Assembly (NCBI GenBank): GCA_031472005.1
Contig: PZJY01000012.1
Location: 930,001-994,000 of the forward strand
Direction of reading: 5' to 3'
Source: Tetracladium setigerum
Taxonomy: Eukaryota > Ascomycota > Leotiomycetes > Helotiales
Length of the DNA stretch: 64,000 nucleotides
Shown: positions 1-10,956 of the stretch, one piece after another
Position numbering within the stretch: the stretch's first letter is position 1
How the letters are laid out: every line of letters starts with the position of its first letter
Notes under the pieces: generated by a model
Databases searched by the model: none
Seen by the model: the letters and a program-made list of their open reading frames with translations, nothing else
What the model was told of the DNA's origin: nothing
Translations under genes and position numbers: made by a program

Positions 1-691
1 TTTTGAGGCTCTTGATGGATCTCGTGCAGTAGTGTCATAAATTCCCCAGACTCCACGTCCACATCCGTAGCTCGTACTCGTGTAGACTTTGCCGATTTGA
101 TCACTTTGTCCGAACATACAGTACAGCTTGCGCCTCGCACGTCAATCATGAAAAGTCAATCCCAACTAGACCATGATTAGCTGTTAGCCTACTACTGTAT
201 AATCTGGTCCAAGTCGGCTGAGATTCCCGAACTGGAGAAATATAAACCTACGGAGGAAAGCAAGGCAAAGCGTTCGCAGCGAGTACGAAAGTGTACGAAA
301 TACGGGCCTACTAACGCCGTAACGCGTAACGAGTTCTCCACGTACGTAGCCAGGCCAAGAGCATTGCTCTAGAATGCTCCGTAGAACCCTCAACCATGTT
401 GAAGTTTAAAAGATGAGACCTCCCCCAAACATTCAAGTATTCTAGAATTAATGCCCACGCTGCATTGTTGTTCAAGCATCTTCATCCTCTTCTTCTACTT
501 GTACTTTTATGGAGTAATTGCTCCTTGGGATCCTTGTCTATTCACAGCCCTCAACCTTCTGACGTCGTCAAGTTTGAATGTGCTGATCATAATTGGACTT
601 GGCAAGTTGGCGCCTCATTTCAGCTATTCTCCGGCAATCTAGCCCGTGAAAGACACCAAGCCCATATTTGTTTTGCCTCCTGGAGTTCAAA
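1..691. other. Upstream region of the DUF2985 gene
   Basis: No supportable gene. The last 240 bases are pyrimidine-rich and probably hold the promoter and 5' leader of the gene starting at 692. A minus-strand frame is open from an ATG at 117 to the left edge (39 codons), but nothing identifies it and a second minus frame is open over the same stretch, so a gene entering from the left cannot be called. The palindromic word TACAGTAC occurs near 117-124. Confidence 0.5.
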
Positions 692-2296
692 ATGCCATCA
701 ACAACAAAAGACAATACCCCCTCAGAGTTGCCGCCTCCTCTGTCTTCTCAAAATCCATCACACGGTACCCCGGAGCCATTCCCAACTCTTGATGGCCAAG
801 TACCTACCATCTCCCCAAATATCATCGAAGAGTCCAATCGAAATCGAAACACCTCGAGCACTTCTACCCTCCAAAGTCGACTACGAAGCGCCAGCAAGAC
901 TTTCCAGGAATCTGCTCCACCTACTGGTTTTATGATCGCGACGAGTCAAATAGCCTCCGAAGCACCATCAATTACCGATATCAGAAGAGGAACGTACAAC
1001 GCAGAAGGTTGGAGTGGCGAAGGCCAAATTCGCGAGAAGGAAAGACGAGCCAGCCTGTCAAGAAGAGGTAGTTCACAGACGAGTGTAGACCTTGCACGGC
1101 AGCGGACTTCTTCCAATCCAAGCAGTCCTAGACAACACCAAGATTCCGTCGCAGAGGCTACAGAGGACGGAGACGCACGTCCTTTAGACGTAATTAGTTC
1201 TGGTGTACCATTGGGATCAACAGACGCTCCGAAATATTCAATGGACATGTCAAAGAACGACCATGAGATGGCTCATATTGGGGATCGCAATGCAAGCCCC
1301 ATTACAGGAAGCAGCAAGGGTACGGCAATAGAGAAGGAAGATATGCGTTACAAAACTACCCCATTCGACAATGGATATGAATTCCCTCCCAACCAGCCAT
1401 GGACTGAGTCAACAAAGATCTTCTTGATCGCATCTTGGAAGTTTTTCATTACTCCCGTTGGATTCCTGGTGATTGTGTATGGATTGAATATCGTGGCTTG
1501 GGGTGGTATGCTTTTCTTGCTCCTTTGCAACGCCTCACCAGCAATGTGCAAGCCTACCTGTAACGATATCAACTCTCCACGGCGAATCTGGATTGAGATC
1601 GATTCTCAAATTCTGAATGCTCTCTTCTGCGTTACTGGCTTTGGAACAATCCCCTGGAGGTTTCGAGATCTTTACTATCTACTTCAATTTCGAATTCAGA
1701 AGAAGGAAGAAGGGCTTCGAAGACTTGCTGGTATCAATCGTGGATGGTTCAGATTGGCAGGGTCGCAAGAACTTCCAGTGGAACTTGGACCAGGCGATAT
1801 TGAGACTGGACACGCTCAAGTTCCCCAAAGCGCCATTCCTTTCCCAATTGCAAAGATTGCCGACGCGCCTTTGACTGGAATCCGGGCGCCGCCAACAGCA
1901 CTATGGAAGCTCGACTTTGTCATCTGGTGCATGGTCTGGAATACCTTCCTCCAGGCAGTTTTGTCGGGTTTCATGTGGGGAATGAATCGATACGATCGTC
2001 CACCCTGGAGCACAGGTCTCTTTGTAGCACTAGCTTGTATCGTAGCGGCAGTTGGTGGTATCATGACCTTCGTTGAAGGAAAACATGTCAAAGCTATTGA
2101 AGGCGTACCGGTCACAGACAAGGAGAAGGAGATCTTGAAGCGAGACAGGGAACTCGGAATTACCCACTTCAACAACATCAAAGATAAAGCACCCAAGGAG
2201 AAGAAGGAGAAGAAGGGTGGTGTATTCCGAAGAAAGGAGGCCATTAACACCGACGAATCGTTATCACGGGCCGGTGGACAACAGATTGTGAGGTAG
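692..2296 (+). CDS. DUF2985-family fungal membrane protein
   Basis: Single-exon gene, 534 aa. The frame is open a little further upstream, but 692 is the first ATG (context tcaaaATGcc) and is taken as the start. Residues 1-240 are a Ser/Pro/Arg-rich, probably disordered cytosolic tail. About four hydrophobic segments follow, near residues 251-278, 307-330, 407-430 and 439-463. The stretch containing SPRRIWIEIDSQILNALFC and PWRFRDLYYLL is the conserved core of the fungal DUF2985 family, whose function is unknown. The C-terminus is Lys/Glu-rich (KEKKEKKGG). An integral membrane protein is a strong inference; no reaction or partner can be assigned. No intron or frameshift is seen. Confidence 0.85.
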   Translation: MPSTTKDNTPSELPPPLSSQNPSHGTPEPFPTLDGQVPTISPNIIEESNRNRNTSSTSTLQSRLRSASKTFQESAPPTGFMIATSQIASEAPSITDIRRGTYNAEGWSGEGQIREKERRASLSRRGSSQTSVDLARQRTSSNPSSPRQHQDSVAEATEDGDARPLDVISSGVPLGSTDAPKYSMDMSKNDHEMAHIGDRNASPITGSSKGTAIEKEDMRYKTTPFDNGYEFPPNQPWTESTKIFLIASWKFFITPVGFLVIVYGLNIVAWGGMLFLLLCNASPAMCKPTCNDINSPRRIWIEIDSQILNALFCVTGFGTIPWRFRDLYYLLQFRIQKKEEGLRRLAGINRGWFRLAGSQELPVELGPGDIETGHAQVPQSAIPFPIAKIADAPLTGIRAPPTALWKLDFVIWCMVWNTFLQAVLSGFMWGMNRYDRPPWSTGLFVALACIVAAVGGIMTFVEGKHVKAIEGVPVTDKEKEILKRDRELGITHFNNIKDKAPKEKKEKKGGVFRRKEAINTDESLSRAGGQQIVR

Positions 2297-2802
2297 AGGT
2301 GAGATTTGGCAAGATTTGTGTTGAAGTATATATATTATTGGATAAGCCCGAATAGTAGGCATGCACATATACGAAGCATTAAGCGGAATGAATACATAAT
2401 AATGACCTGGAATGACGAGTGTCTCTGCGAATAACTATGACAACCGTTGAACACATGATCAACACGTAAACACAAGCACAAGCAATTAAACATGTCCAGC
2501 CGTCTTGCAGCCTCGTTGATACCTATCCCCCGACTCAGGACTCAGGGTTTTGTGGGGAACGGATCGGCATTCGAGTTCCGACTTGAGGCTGGGGAAGGCA
2601 GCTGCAGGTCATGGTGACATCCATCCATTCCTCAGTCACGATAACAGATATCAAGGGAACAAAGGACATTCCATCCTTCCCAACATCCTCAACTAAATTC
2701 TATTCACATATCCTTTCGGCCGCCCAAGGCCTACCTTAGGATATTGAACTCACGAACCTTCCTTTCCATTATCAGCCTCGACGGCTACACGAGCTCTCCA
2801 AG
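2297..2802. other. Intergenic region, 506 bp
   Basis: Holds the 3' end of the DUF2985 gene (TATATATTATT stretch near 2326-2340) and the promoter and leader of the transporter gene. No gene or structured element is seen. Confidence 0.5.
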
Positions 2803-4207
2803 ATGGCGTCCAGATCATTGATCCCACTGTTAATCTTCTTCATGTTATTGACAGGAGTGTGCAATACGCTGCTCACCAAATACCAAGCAAGTCTTTCCTT
2901 AATCCATGCTTTTCCGTCCTTCACCGCGAGCATTCCCATCCTAACAAACCCTCTTATCAGGACAATGTCTGCGTCCGCGACTGCGATGACCCATCCACGA
3001 AACCCAAACGCTTCGAACAACCCGTCATCCAAACCATCCAAATGTTCATTGGCGAAATGGGCTGCTGGCTAATCGTCGGTCTCTTCTCTCTCTACACCAA
3101 ATACGTGGCTAAGAAATCACTCGCGGAGGAAGGCGGATACACAGCCGTCGATACGCAAGAAGAGGGGGTTGTGGATGCAGATACGAACAGCATTCTCAGC
3201 AACTCGGCGACCTTGGTGAAGACAATGAGCAAAAAGGAAGATCGTATTCCGCTCGTGGGATGGAAAGTGGCCCTGTTGGCTTTACCTGCTATTTGCGACA
3301 TCTGCGGAACGACGCTCATGAATGTGGGATTGTTGTTTGTGGTTCCTTCCATCTACCAGATGACGCGAGGAGCGTTGGTGCTTTTCGTGGGACTGTTCAG
3401 TGTGATCTTTTTGAAGAGGAGACTCTATCTCTTCCAATGGGCTGCGCTCTTCATCGTTGTACTGGGAGTCGCTATCGTTGGGCTGGCTGGTGCACTCTAT
3501 AAAGACCATAAGGCGGCCGCTTCGGCTGTATTGATGCTAAGAGCTGCTGTTGATGAGATATCGCAGAAAGCACATACTCCAGAGACATTAAGGACTATTA
3601 TTGGGATTAGTTTAATTGCGGGCGCGCAGATCTTCACAGCTTCCCAGTTTGTCCTCGAGGAATCCATCATGGAGAACTATGCTTTGGAACCACTTAAGGT
3701 GGTGGGATGGGAAGGTATCTTTGGCTTTTCTGTCACGACGGTGGTTATGTTGATCATGTATGCGGCCGTTGGAAGAACTGGCGCAGGACAATATGGCTAT
3801 TGGGATTTGGCGGAGGCATGGAGACAGGTTTCCTCTTACAGATCGATTGCTGTCTCAAGTGTGTTGATTATGATCAGTATTGGGTACGTTCCTTCCTTTC
3901 TTCCTTCATTATTGCTGTTCGCTAACGAAATCTCATGTACAGAGGATTCAATTTCTTCGGCCTCTCAGTAACGCGCAGTGTGAGCGCAACTGCCCGATCA
4001 ACCATTGACACGTGCAGAACGCTATTCATTTGGATCGTTTCCCTCTTCCTCGGCTGGGAAACTTTCAAATGGCTTCAGGTGCTCGGATTTGGACTCCTCG
4101 TCTACGGAACCTTCCTCTTCAACGGCCTGGTTCGACCTCCTCTTCAGAGATGTGTGGTCAGTGACGTTGAGGAGCTACTTCCCGAGGAGCCAATTGAGCA
4201 CAATTAA
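2803..4207 (+). CDS. SLC35F6-like drug/metabolite-superfamily transporter
   Basis: Three coding exons: 2803-2886, 2961-3883 and 3943-4207, giving 423 aa. Intron 1 (2887-2960) starts GCAAGT and ends CAG, a GC-AG intron. Only this junction joins TKYQ to DNVCVRDCDDP in frame; the nearby GT donor leads to a stop. Intron 2 (3884-3942) is GTACGT...ACAG. The protein has about ten hydrophobic segments, beginning with LIPLLIFFMLLTGVCNTLL. It carries the family stretches EQPVIQTIQMFIGEMGCW, PAICDICGTTLMNVGL and SVTRSVSATARSTIDTCRT. These match solute carrier 35 family member F6-type proteins, relatives of nucleotide-sugar transporters in endomembranes; the substrate is not predictable. A soluble loop (about residues 65-110) interrupts the membrane region. 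Confidence 0.85.
2887..2960 (+). other. GC-AG intron in the SLC35F6-like gene
   Basis: The donor is GCAAGT, otherwise a perfect match to the GTAAGT consensus. A CTAAC branch-like site lies at 2941-2945 and the acceptor is TTATCAG. Length 74 nt. It removes a frame break and gives the expected family sequence across the junction. Confidence 0.8.
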
Positions 4208-7200
4208 AGAGGTTACGTGGAATCATGAGACGAGACGACTGAGACGAGACGACTACACCAACGTATATACATATATCTGAGAAAGAGCAGCATTTATTGC
4301 ATCTTAACATAGTTACATTTGTTTTTTTTGAAGATTCTTTTCTTGGCGGGGCTTGATTTGGTTTGGCAAGTGGGCGTTTTGGCGAGTATTTCACGAGAGC
4401 GGTTGTTAGGTATTCCGGAAATTTCTTTACATAGAGCTTACTCTTTGTCATGGCTGACATTGGGGAGGAGTTAGTCAAATATCACTTTACCCCGTCAGTC
4501 AGCCATATACATCCGTCCCATCTATTTGTGTGGAGCTGTAGGTAGGTAAGCTATTCCAGCCATCCAATTTTCACATCAACCACTCTTGTTACTCAATTTC
4601 ACTCCTTCTGCCCCGTAAGCTTCTCTTCGACTTTGGGAAGGAATGCAAATAAGTCATCGACTGGACTAGTGAGGATACAATCCTTCCGACTCGCGCTCAC
4701 TTTCGCTAACCTACTTTTTCTTTGGTATCATCTTCCCCTCACCGCAATTCGAAAGCAGCCAGGACCGGACGGCATGGCTTCTTCACAACTCGCGTGAACT
4801 CTTTTTCTCTCCCTCTCTTTCTCTCTCTCTCTCTCCCCTTCTTCGACACTCATGCCTCAGATTTCAGAGAAGCTACATCTGTAGTGACTTAACTTTTCCA
4901 TTTCGGATCGAATACGTGTTTCTCTCCTCTGTATGAATAATAATGGGAGTGAGAGGTGGTATACAGATCCTGCTCGATGGACGGACCCCACTATATTAGA
5001 CTAGACGAGATTAGAGTTACTAGACATGGCGGCGGCTCGTACAGACGATGCAGCCACGCCGGACAGAGGTCAGCCGACCTCACTCACGATGATTGAGCAA
5101 CCGACCGACCACCTGAAGAGTATGAAGGGGAGCTATTTGTCGGAATCCTGTGAGTGAGCGGCTCTCGGGGGTCTCGGATAGGTAAGTAAGATGTTATGAG
5201 AATGGGTTGTTGGTACGGAGGTAGTAAGAGAACGCATCAGATGGGTTGATTCGTCTCGGATCGAATGCCTAGACCGAGAGTAGTTCGTACTCCAAAGGTA
5301 CAGATTGCGGCTGAGTGTGCGGCTTCGTCATTTCCATTCGACAATTGAGGCCGCTCCAGCAGAGGATGTGGTCCTGTGTCGATGACCCATCTGCAGCCAT
5401 GGCGCGGCTCAGATTATTCAGTCAGATTCACACTCTCTTTGCGTGTAGGTTGTCATGTAGGGCTGCTGAGGAGGTGTGCATCGATGAGGTGGGATGGGGC
5501 GTTGATTGGCTGGTTGGTACTCCATCGTATGTAGCTTTGCTGGACCCTTCCTTTGGTTGGGGGCGGGGAGGGGAGAAGGACGAGCATGAGCTCTTTCTTT
5601 TGGGTGTTGGAATGACGGCTGAGGAGGAAGATGGTTGAAGTTGGATGATGGATGATGGGCTGAAGCCGTGAAGTTGCAGTGTCGGGGATAAGAGGTAAAA
5701 TGTATATGGATTTGTACTTGTAACCTGAAGAGTGGGCGGATGTACCTAGGGAGCTGGGACACAGTCGGTCCCTTCGCTTCGGCAAGAGACGAAGAAGTAC
5801 GAAGTGTTAGAGTGAGGCTGTTTCTTGCTGCACATGAGCATGCGGCTGCAAATGCCGTCCACCACTGGCTGGCCGTGGTGGTGATACAGTTCAAGGGGGG
5901 GATCTGGCCAACGTTGTTTGTTTTTGGCAAGGTTTGGATAGATGCGACGGGGCTCCTACTCGTTCAGTAGCTGGTACAGTAGTACAGTCTCAGCGATCGG
6001 CTCTGATCATCTGTTCAGATCTGGCGTGAAGATACTCGATATACACCGATCAGCCGCGTTGGGCTGGCTGGCTAGGATCGATTGATGGGCAACGGCACTT
6101 CTCTTTCTACACACGGCAGCGGTCGCTGGTCCAAGAGGCATCCCTGCCAAATCTTGTGAGGCTGTGACTAGTGAGTTGTGTGAGGAGTAGTGAGGGACAT
6201 ACTGTACAGTACTGGATGAAATGCTGCGATGTGATGCTGGCTGCTGCTTGCTGCCTCTTGGCCGTCGACAGGGCCAGTGAGGATACGAAAGCTGCATCCG
6301 CCTGGTCCAAAATGTGCAGAATGTGTCAAGCTGAGAAGCGTCGCCTACTGGTCAGCGAGCTGAAGGAGAGGATGAGGATGGAGAGTTGGGGATGATTGGA
6401 TTGTTAGATTGTTATCGGGGAGTAGAGTAGAGTAGAATGATGGAAGCGAGGAAGGGGGTTGTTGTGTTGTGTTCCATGTTTATTATTGCTATAGGAGGTA
6501 CATACAGCAGGGCATCCACCTTATTCACAGTTCTACTCTCTACTTGTCATTCATTCATTGCCTTTCCCTACCTGTTACGTTCAATGTAAACTGTTATTAA
6601 TTCTTGTATTGGGATATAACGGGTGATGTGCCTGCCCTTCAACCTCAATTCCAAGTGCACCACACACTCACCCACCCACCCACACCCACATACATAGTGC
6701 CGTAGAATCTTCTTTCCTTCGCCTCATTCTTTCTTCGTCTCCATTCATCCCATCTCACGTCCATCTGACTGGCCGTTTCTCCCCGTACCGAACCATACAA
6801 AAATCACCCCCCGCCGCCCGTCCTGTCCTGCGCCTCACCGTGACGACGAGGAGGACTGGGGGACCAGACTGGGACTGGGAGTGCTTGCTTGCTTGCTGTC
6901 CAGCTCCTGCGGCTTTTGGCTCCCTCCCCTGAAGCTTTCCCACAGAAATCACGTTTCCGGTCGAATCCATTATCTCTCCATCTCCCCATCTTCCCATCTC
7001 CCGGCCAGATATCAAAACATTTCGTTGTTCCCCCCGACAGAATAGGTTGAGATAGTACGGAAATAATTGCGACCTTCACCACCACCACCACCCACCCACC
7101 ACCTACAGCCTACAGTCCAGTACCGAGCTATCCATCTAGCGTGACAGCCTCCCATTTGTCGCCTATCAGAGCCTCGGAATTCGTTCAACCACAGCTACCA

Positions 7201-7385
7201 ACTCGGAACTGCCCAAGCAACCTGAAGCAAGCAACACCCCAGACAATTTTTGGACCTGCCTGCTTGACATTGGATCTAGCCCCCATCCCCCTCCCCGCGT
7301 TTTTCTACCGCATCAACTTCATCTAAATTGCGGCTACTCGTCGTACTCTACTTCCCTCGCCCTCACATCCAGCAACGAGAAACGA

Positions 7386-7416
<31 letters not shown>

Positions 7417-7633
7417 TCCTCTCCCCATTCTCCCATTACATTTACGCCCTCGTCGCCCTCTTCCGCTGCTGGATGCGCGCCCGCACACCGTCGCATGCAC
7501 GCATCCTCGACCACTCCTGCTATGCTGTAATCGTCCGCCTTGTACTCTCTAAGCCGCAACTGCGAGTGTGAGAGCAAAGTCGCCCCATTGCCAAATACTC
7601 TCCTGCGCACTTCCGATGGCCTTCTGATTTTGA
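4208..7633. other. Long gene-free region upstream of the C2H2 gene
   Basis: About 3.4 kb between two plus-strand genes with no supportable coding frame; the open frames are low-complexity and overlap one another. It holds a (CT)n tract at 4821-4835, TACTGTACAGTAC-type palindromes near 5970-5988 and 6200-6213, pyrimidine-rich DNA at 6660-7330, and a (CGA)8 run at 7393-7416. The last kilobase resembles a long 5' leader and promoter. A non-coding RNA cannot be excluded. Confidence 0.5.
7393..7416. repeat. (CGA)8 microsatellite
   Basis: Eight uninterrupted CGA units in the presumed 5' leader of the C2H2 gene, about 220 bp before its ATG. Confidence 0.9.
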
Positions 7634-9257
7634 ATGACAATTATGAATACTGTTGTCGAACACCACGCACCTCCAGCTTCCTCCTTTGCGCAACCTCCTC
7701 CACCGCCTCCGGAAATATACGACCCTGATGATGTGGGAGCCGGCTCACCTATAATGAAACCCGTATTGCCCAGTCTGATCCCGTCACCAAGTCCAGAACC
7801 CATGATTCCAGTGCCAGAAATCGGTCCGGAAAAAGGTCCGCATAAGAAGGAGAATCGCGGGAGCATGGGAGATGGGGTGTTGGTACATTACATGGCAAAC
7901 GGAAAATATCAGGACGTTTCGCGACAGGTTGCGACCGAACCGCTCGCCTCGGATGACGAGGCAGACCAGTCGGTTGGAGGTGTAGGTATCACTATATCGC
8001 GAGTGAAGGAAAGGCAAGAGATGGAAGAGAAGACTGCTTCAGCGCCGCAAGGCGAGGGGAATCGGGAGAAGGAAATTGAAGTAGGCACAGAAAATATCGC
8101 GGCGCATGGAGAGAAGGATGGCGTGGACCTGGCGGCACTGGCGGCGAAAGCTTTGAGACGGACACAACAAAGTCCAGCGCGTGAGAACGGGCAACCGAAT
8201 GGCGCTTCCAATGGCACAATATCACACGCGACGGCTGGAGAGCCCATGGAGGATGTAAAACACTTGATACCATCAATAATAGTTAACAGCACTCAACCAC
8301 GAGTGGTGCCAGAGCTATCGATAAGTCCGGACATGCAAATACCTCCTACTTCTGGAGCTCTCCCACCCATACAGCACCTTGCCAGCCCGACACTTCCGAA
8401 TGGATCCAATTCCGTCACGCTCCCCTCCATATCAGATCAACTAGGAGAATTTAAAAATTTACCTGACACACCTCGAGATGTTTCCAGCTTCCCACAATCA
8501 CCACCCCTCCAAGATTCCCCAGGCAGGGTTCCCCTCCTCGATCCCCGATAGATTTCCGCGCACTACCTTCCCCAGGACGAAATTTCTTCTACCCTCCACA
8601 TCGTAGACCATCTCAGGTGGAAGGAGCCACTCCGTATTCCGATGGACTTCCATACCCCAGTCCCGTTGACTACAATAGTAGCAGCGCCGAAACTCCTAGT
8701 GATCAGTCGACACCCGCTCTAGGTTTTGATAAGATGAGTATTGATGGCATCACAAATCCTCAGGTTGGTGGTTATCATTGTACATATGCCGGATGTACTG
8801 CCCAGCCCTTCCAAACACAGGTGTGTATATCCTTCGGTTTCTGGGCTATACCTGTACTTACAAGATATCAGTATCTCTTAAATTCCCACGCAAATGTCCA
8901 TTCTCAAAACCGCCCTCACTATTGTAGTGTGAAGGGCTGCCCCCGAAGCGAAGGTGGAAAAGGTTTTAAGAGGAAGAACGAAATGATCAGGCATGGATTG
9001 GTCCATGATTCTCCAGGCTATGTGTGTCCTTTCTGTCCGGATAGGGAACATAAATATCCAAGGCCGGATAACCTACAGAGGTAAGCTTTGGTTCTCCCAG
9101 CAAGCGACAGAATTTTGGAGGCTAACGCTGGCTTAATAGGCATGTGAGGGTACACCACGTAGATAAAGATAAAGACGACCCTCTACTCCGAGACGTCCTT
9201 GCCCAGAGACCGGAAGGACCAAGTAGAGGAAGGAGGCGGCGCGGAACGACTGGATAA
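7634..9257 (+). CDS. C2H2 zinc-finger protein (putative transcription factor), one apparent frameshift
   Basis: Exons 7634-8820, 8872-9080 and 9140-9257; introns of 51 nt (GTGTGT...CAG) and 59 nt (GTAAGC...TAG, branch GCTAAC). The start context is tgaATGaca. Residues 1-380 are disordered and Pro/Ser-rich. Three C2H2 fingers occupy about residues 384-470: CTYAGC...HANVH, CSVKGC...HGLVH and CPFC...HVRVHH. The tail is basic (RGRRRR). The frame that starts the gene stops at 8551, but the next frame continues as coding sequence (RQGSPPPRSPIDF...). One missing C in the run at 8504-8507 reconciles them and gives 504 aa, exactly in frame. The finger block ending DKDKDDPLLRDVL resembles conserved Pezizomycotina C2H2 regulators; targets are unknown. 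The frameshift is probably a sequencing error. Confidence 0.8.
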
Positions 9258-9866
9258 CACTGACGGAACTGTCGATGTGACAGAACACCAGCAATTCTAC
9301 CTCCTCCTCATCCCCCCAAAAGGTCGAAAGCAGGAGGGCCTTCAACAGACTCATATCTCCTGAATGAAAGAAAGGAGGAAGTCAGGCCCCAACCGCTTCG
9401 CGCAGAGTCATGATGAAATTGATGGCCGGGCGTTTTATTTTCTGTGTTTGGTGTTCAGGTGGTGTCGGTGGGCGGGTGGACGGGTTGATTAGCATTTTCT
9501 TGCTTTTTCCCAAAGGTATTATTTTTTGGTTTCGGAGTTTTCAGGAAGGGGTGGGAGGGGGGAAATATGGAATGGGATGGATACCTTGAACGGCCCCCCA
9601 TTTATCTGTTTTAACCTGTGTTATTTCTATTATTCGTGTGGCTAGTAGCTTTTTTGAGGGCAGAGGAAAGAAGAGATTTAGTGGTGGATGGTGGGGTGGT
9701 GGGATGGGGAGAGGAACGAGGAGGGTTTTTACTATTTGCTGATTTGTTGATGGTAGCATCTTAGCATTGTGAGGAGTGTTGATTGTTTTCACCCCGTTTT
9801 CCTGGGGGAAACTATTTGATGTGGTTTTATAGTTTAGGACGAGTGGGAGAGAGTTATAAAGTCGAT

Positions 9867-9906
<40 letters not shown>

Positions 9907-10956
9907 CAAGAGCATAAGGGAGAGGAAATAAAGAAAGAAAAAGCACCTTCGCTTGGTTGCTCATCTGTGTTCATACCTTATCTTACCTTGCCTATCTCAT
10001 TCAACCCAAAGCATGTGTTTTTTCCCCTTGGTGCAATGAGCAAAAAGCTCAAAGCGGGGAAAGAAGAGCATAAATGAGAGAGGGAGAGAGGAGAGTATGC
10101 TGCAAGATCAACCATAAGTCTCGAACTGCCGCAGTTGACCTTTTTGTGATCATGATATACCTACTTAGATCCATGAACTGATACCAGGAGATGGAAAGAT
10201 AGAAAGAGAGAGATTTTTCTCTTTCTTGACGTTTGGCCTTTTGAATATTCGCTACTGCGTGGTGAAGAGAAGGCTTTCTTGTACTGTAATCTTACATGAA
10301 TTAGTATGAAGAGAGTCGATGGAGATGCAGTAGAGATGTGTAGAAGAACGTAAGATTACAATATCTATTCAGTGAAATGTTTAAGCGCCTCCTCCTTTCC
10401 AAGGTGAACGAACAAAAGTCAAGCGAGACCGATAAGGCAAGTGTAGCTAGCATATTAAGTAAACAAGTTCGACCTCAAAATAGCACAGTTCACCTTCTTT
10501 GACTTGAATTTCCTCCCCTCTCTTTTGTAAGATTTAAAAAAGGATATTGGCTTTAAAGTACCTGTGTAGCTTTTGAGACATCGAAGGAGTAGTCGGGTCA
10601 TATTTTGTAGAAGCCCGATCGATGCAAGCCACCAATGCACAACCACCATGTTGACTATGCTTTGGCGTTTTTTCACTTACGCACCACATACGTACGCGTA
10701 CGCTTAGATAAACGAAAAGTGTATTAACTATGAGAATCACACTCTCCTGGACTATAATAACTTGGATTATTTGATGGTTTGAACACTTTTGATTTTCTCT
10801 CCTTTTTTCTTTCAAACACAGTCGGCTGACACCCCAAATAGGTATTGAGATAATCTCTCTCTGTCTTGCGAATAAACTCAAAGCAAGATCCAAATTTGAG
10901 GTAGCTTTCTCGATTCTTCGGAACCCGCTTCTCTGTCAAGGAGAATTAGATAAAAA
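9258..10956. other. Intergenic region with long (GA)n tract
   Basis: Contains the 3' region of the C2H2 gene and the promoter of the alpha/beta hydrolase gene. A (GA)18 microsatellite lies at 9869-9904, with GA-rich DNA to about 10100. Short open frames here are products of the repeat. No gene is supported. Confidence 0.5.
9869..9904. repeat. (GA)18 microsatellite
   Basis: Perfect dinucleotide run downstream of the C2H2 gene. Confidence 0.95.

Noticed and set aside
1..117. Minus-strand frame open from ATG 117 to the left edge (MFGQSDQIGKVYT...)
   Set aside because: Only 39 codons are visible, another minus frame is equally open, and no family is recognised.
465..935. Frame with a hydrophobic start (MLFKHLHPLLLLVLLW) resembling a signal peptide
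   Set aside because: It overlaps the DUF2985 gene in another frame and its downstream part is an out-of-frame reading of the real gene.
8508..8616. Intron explanation for the C2H2 frame jump
   Set aside because: Coding-like sequence runs continuously in both frames right up to the C run, leaving no room for an intron.
9865..10077. Frame beginning MGEREREREREREK
   Set aside because: It is a product of the (GA)18 microsatellite.
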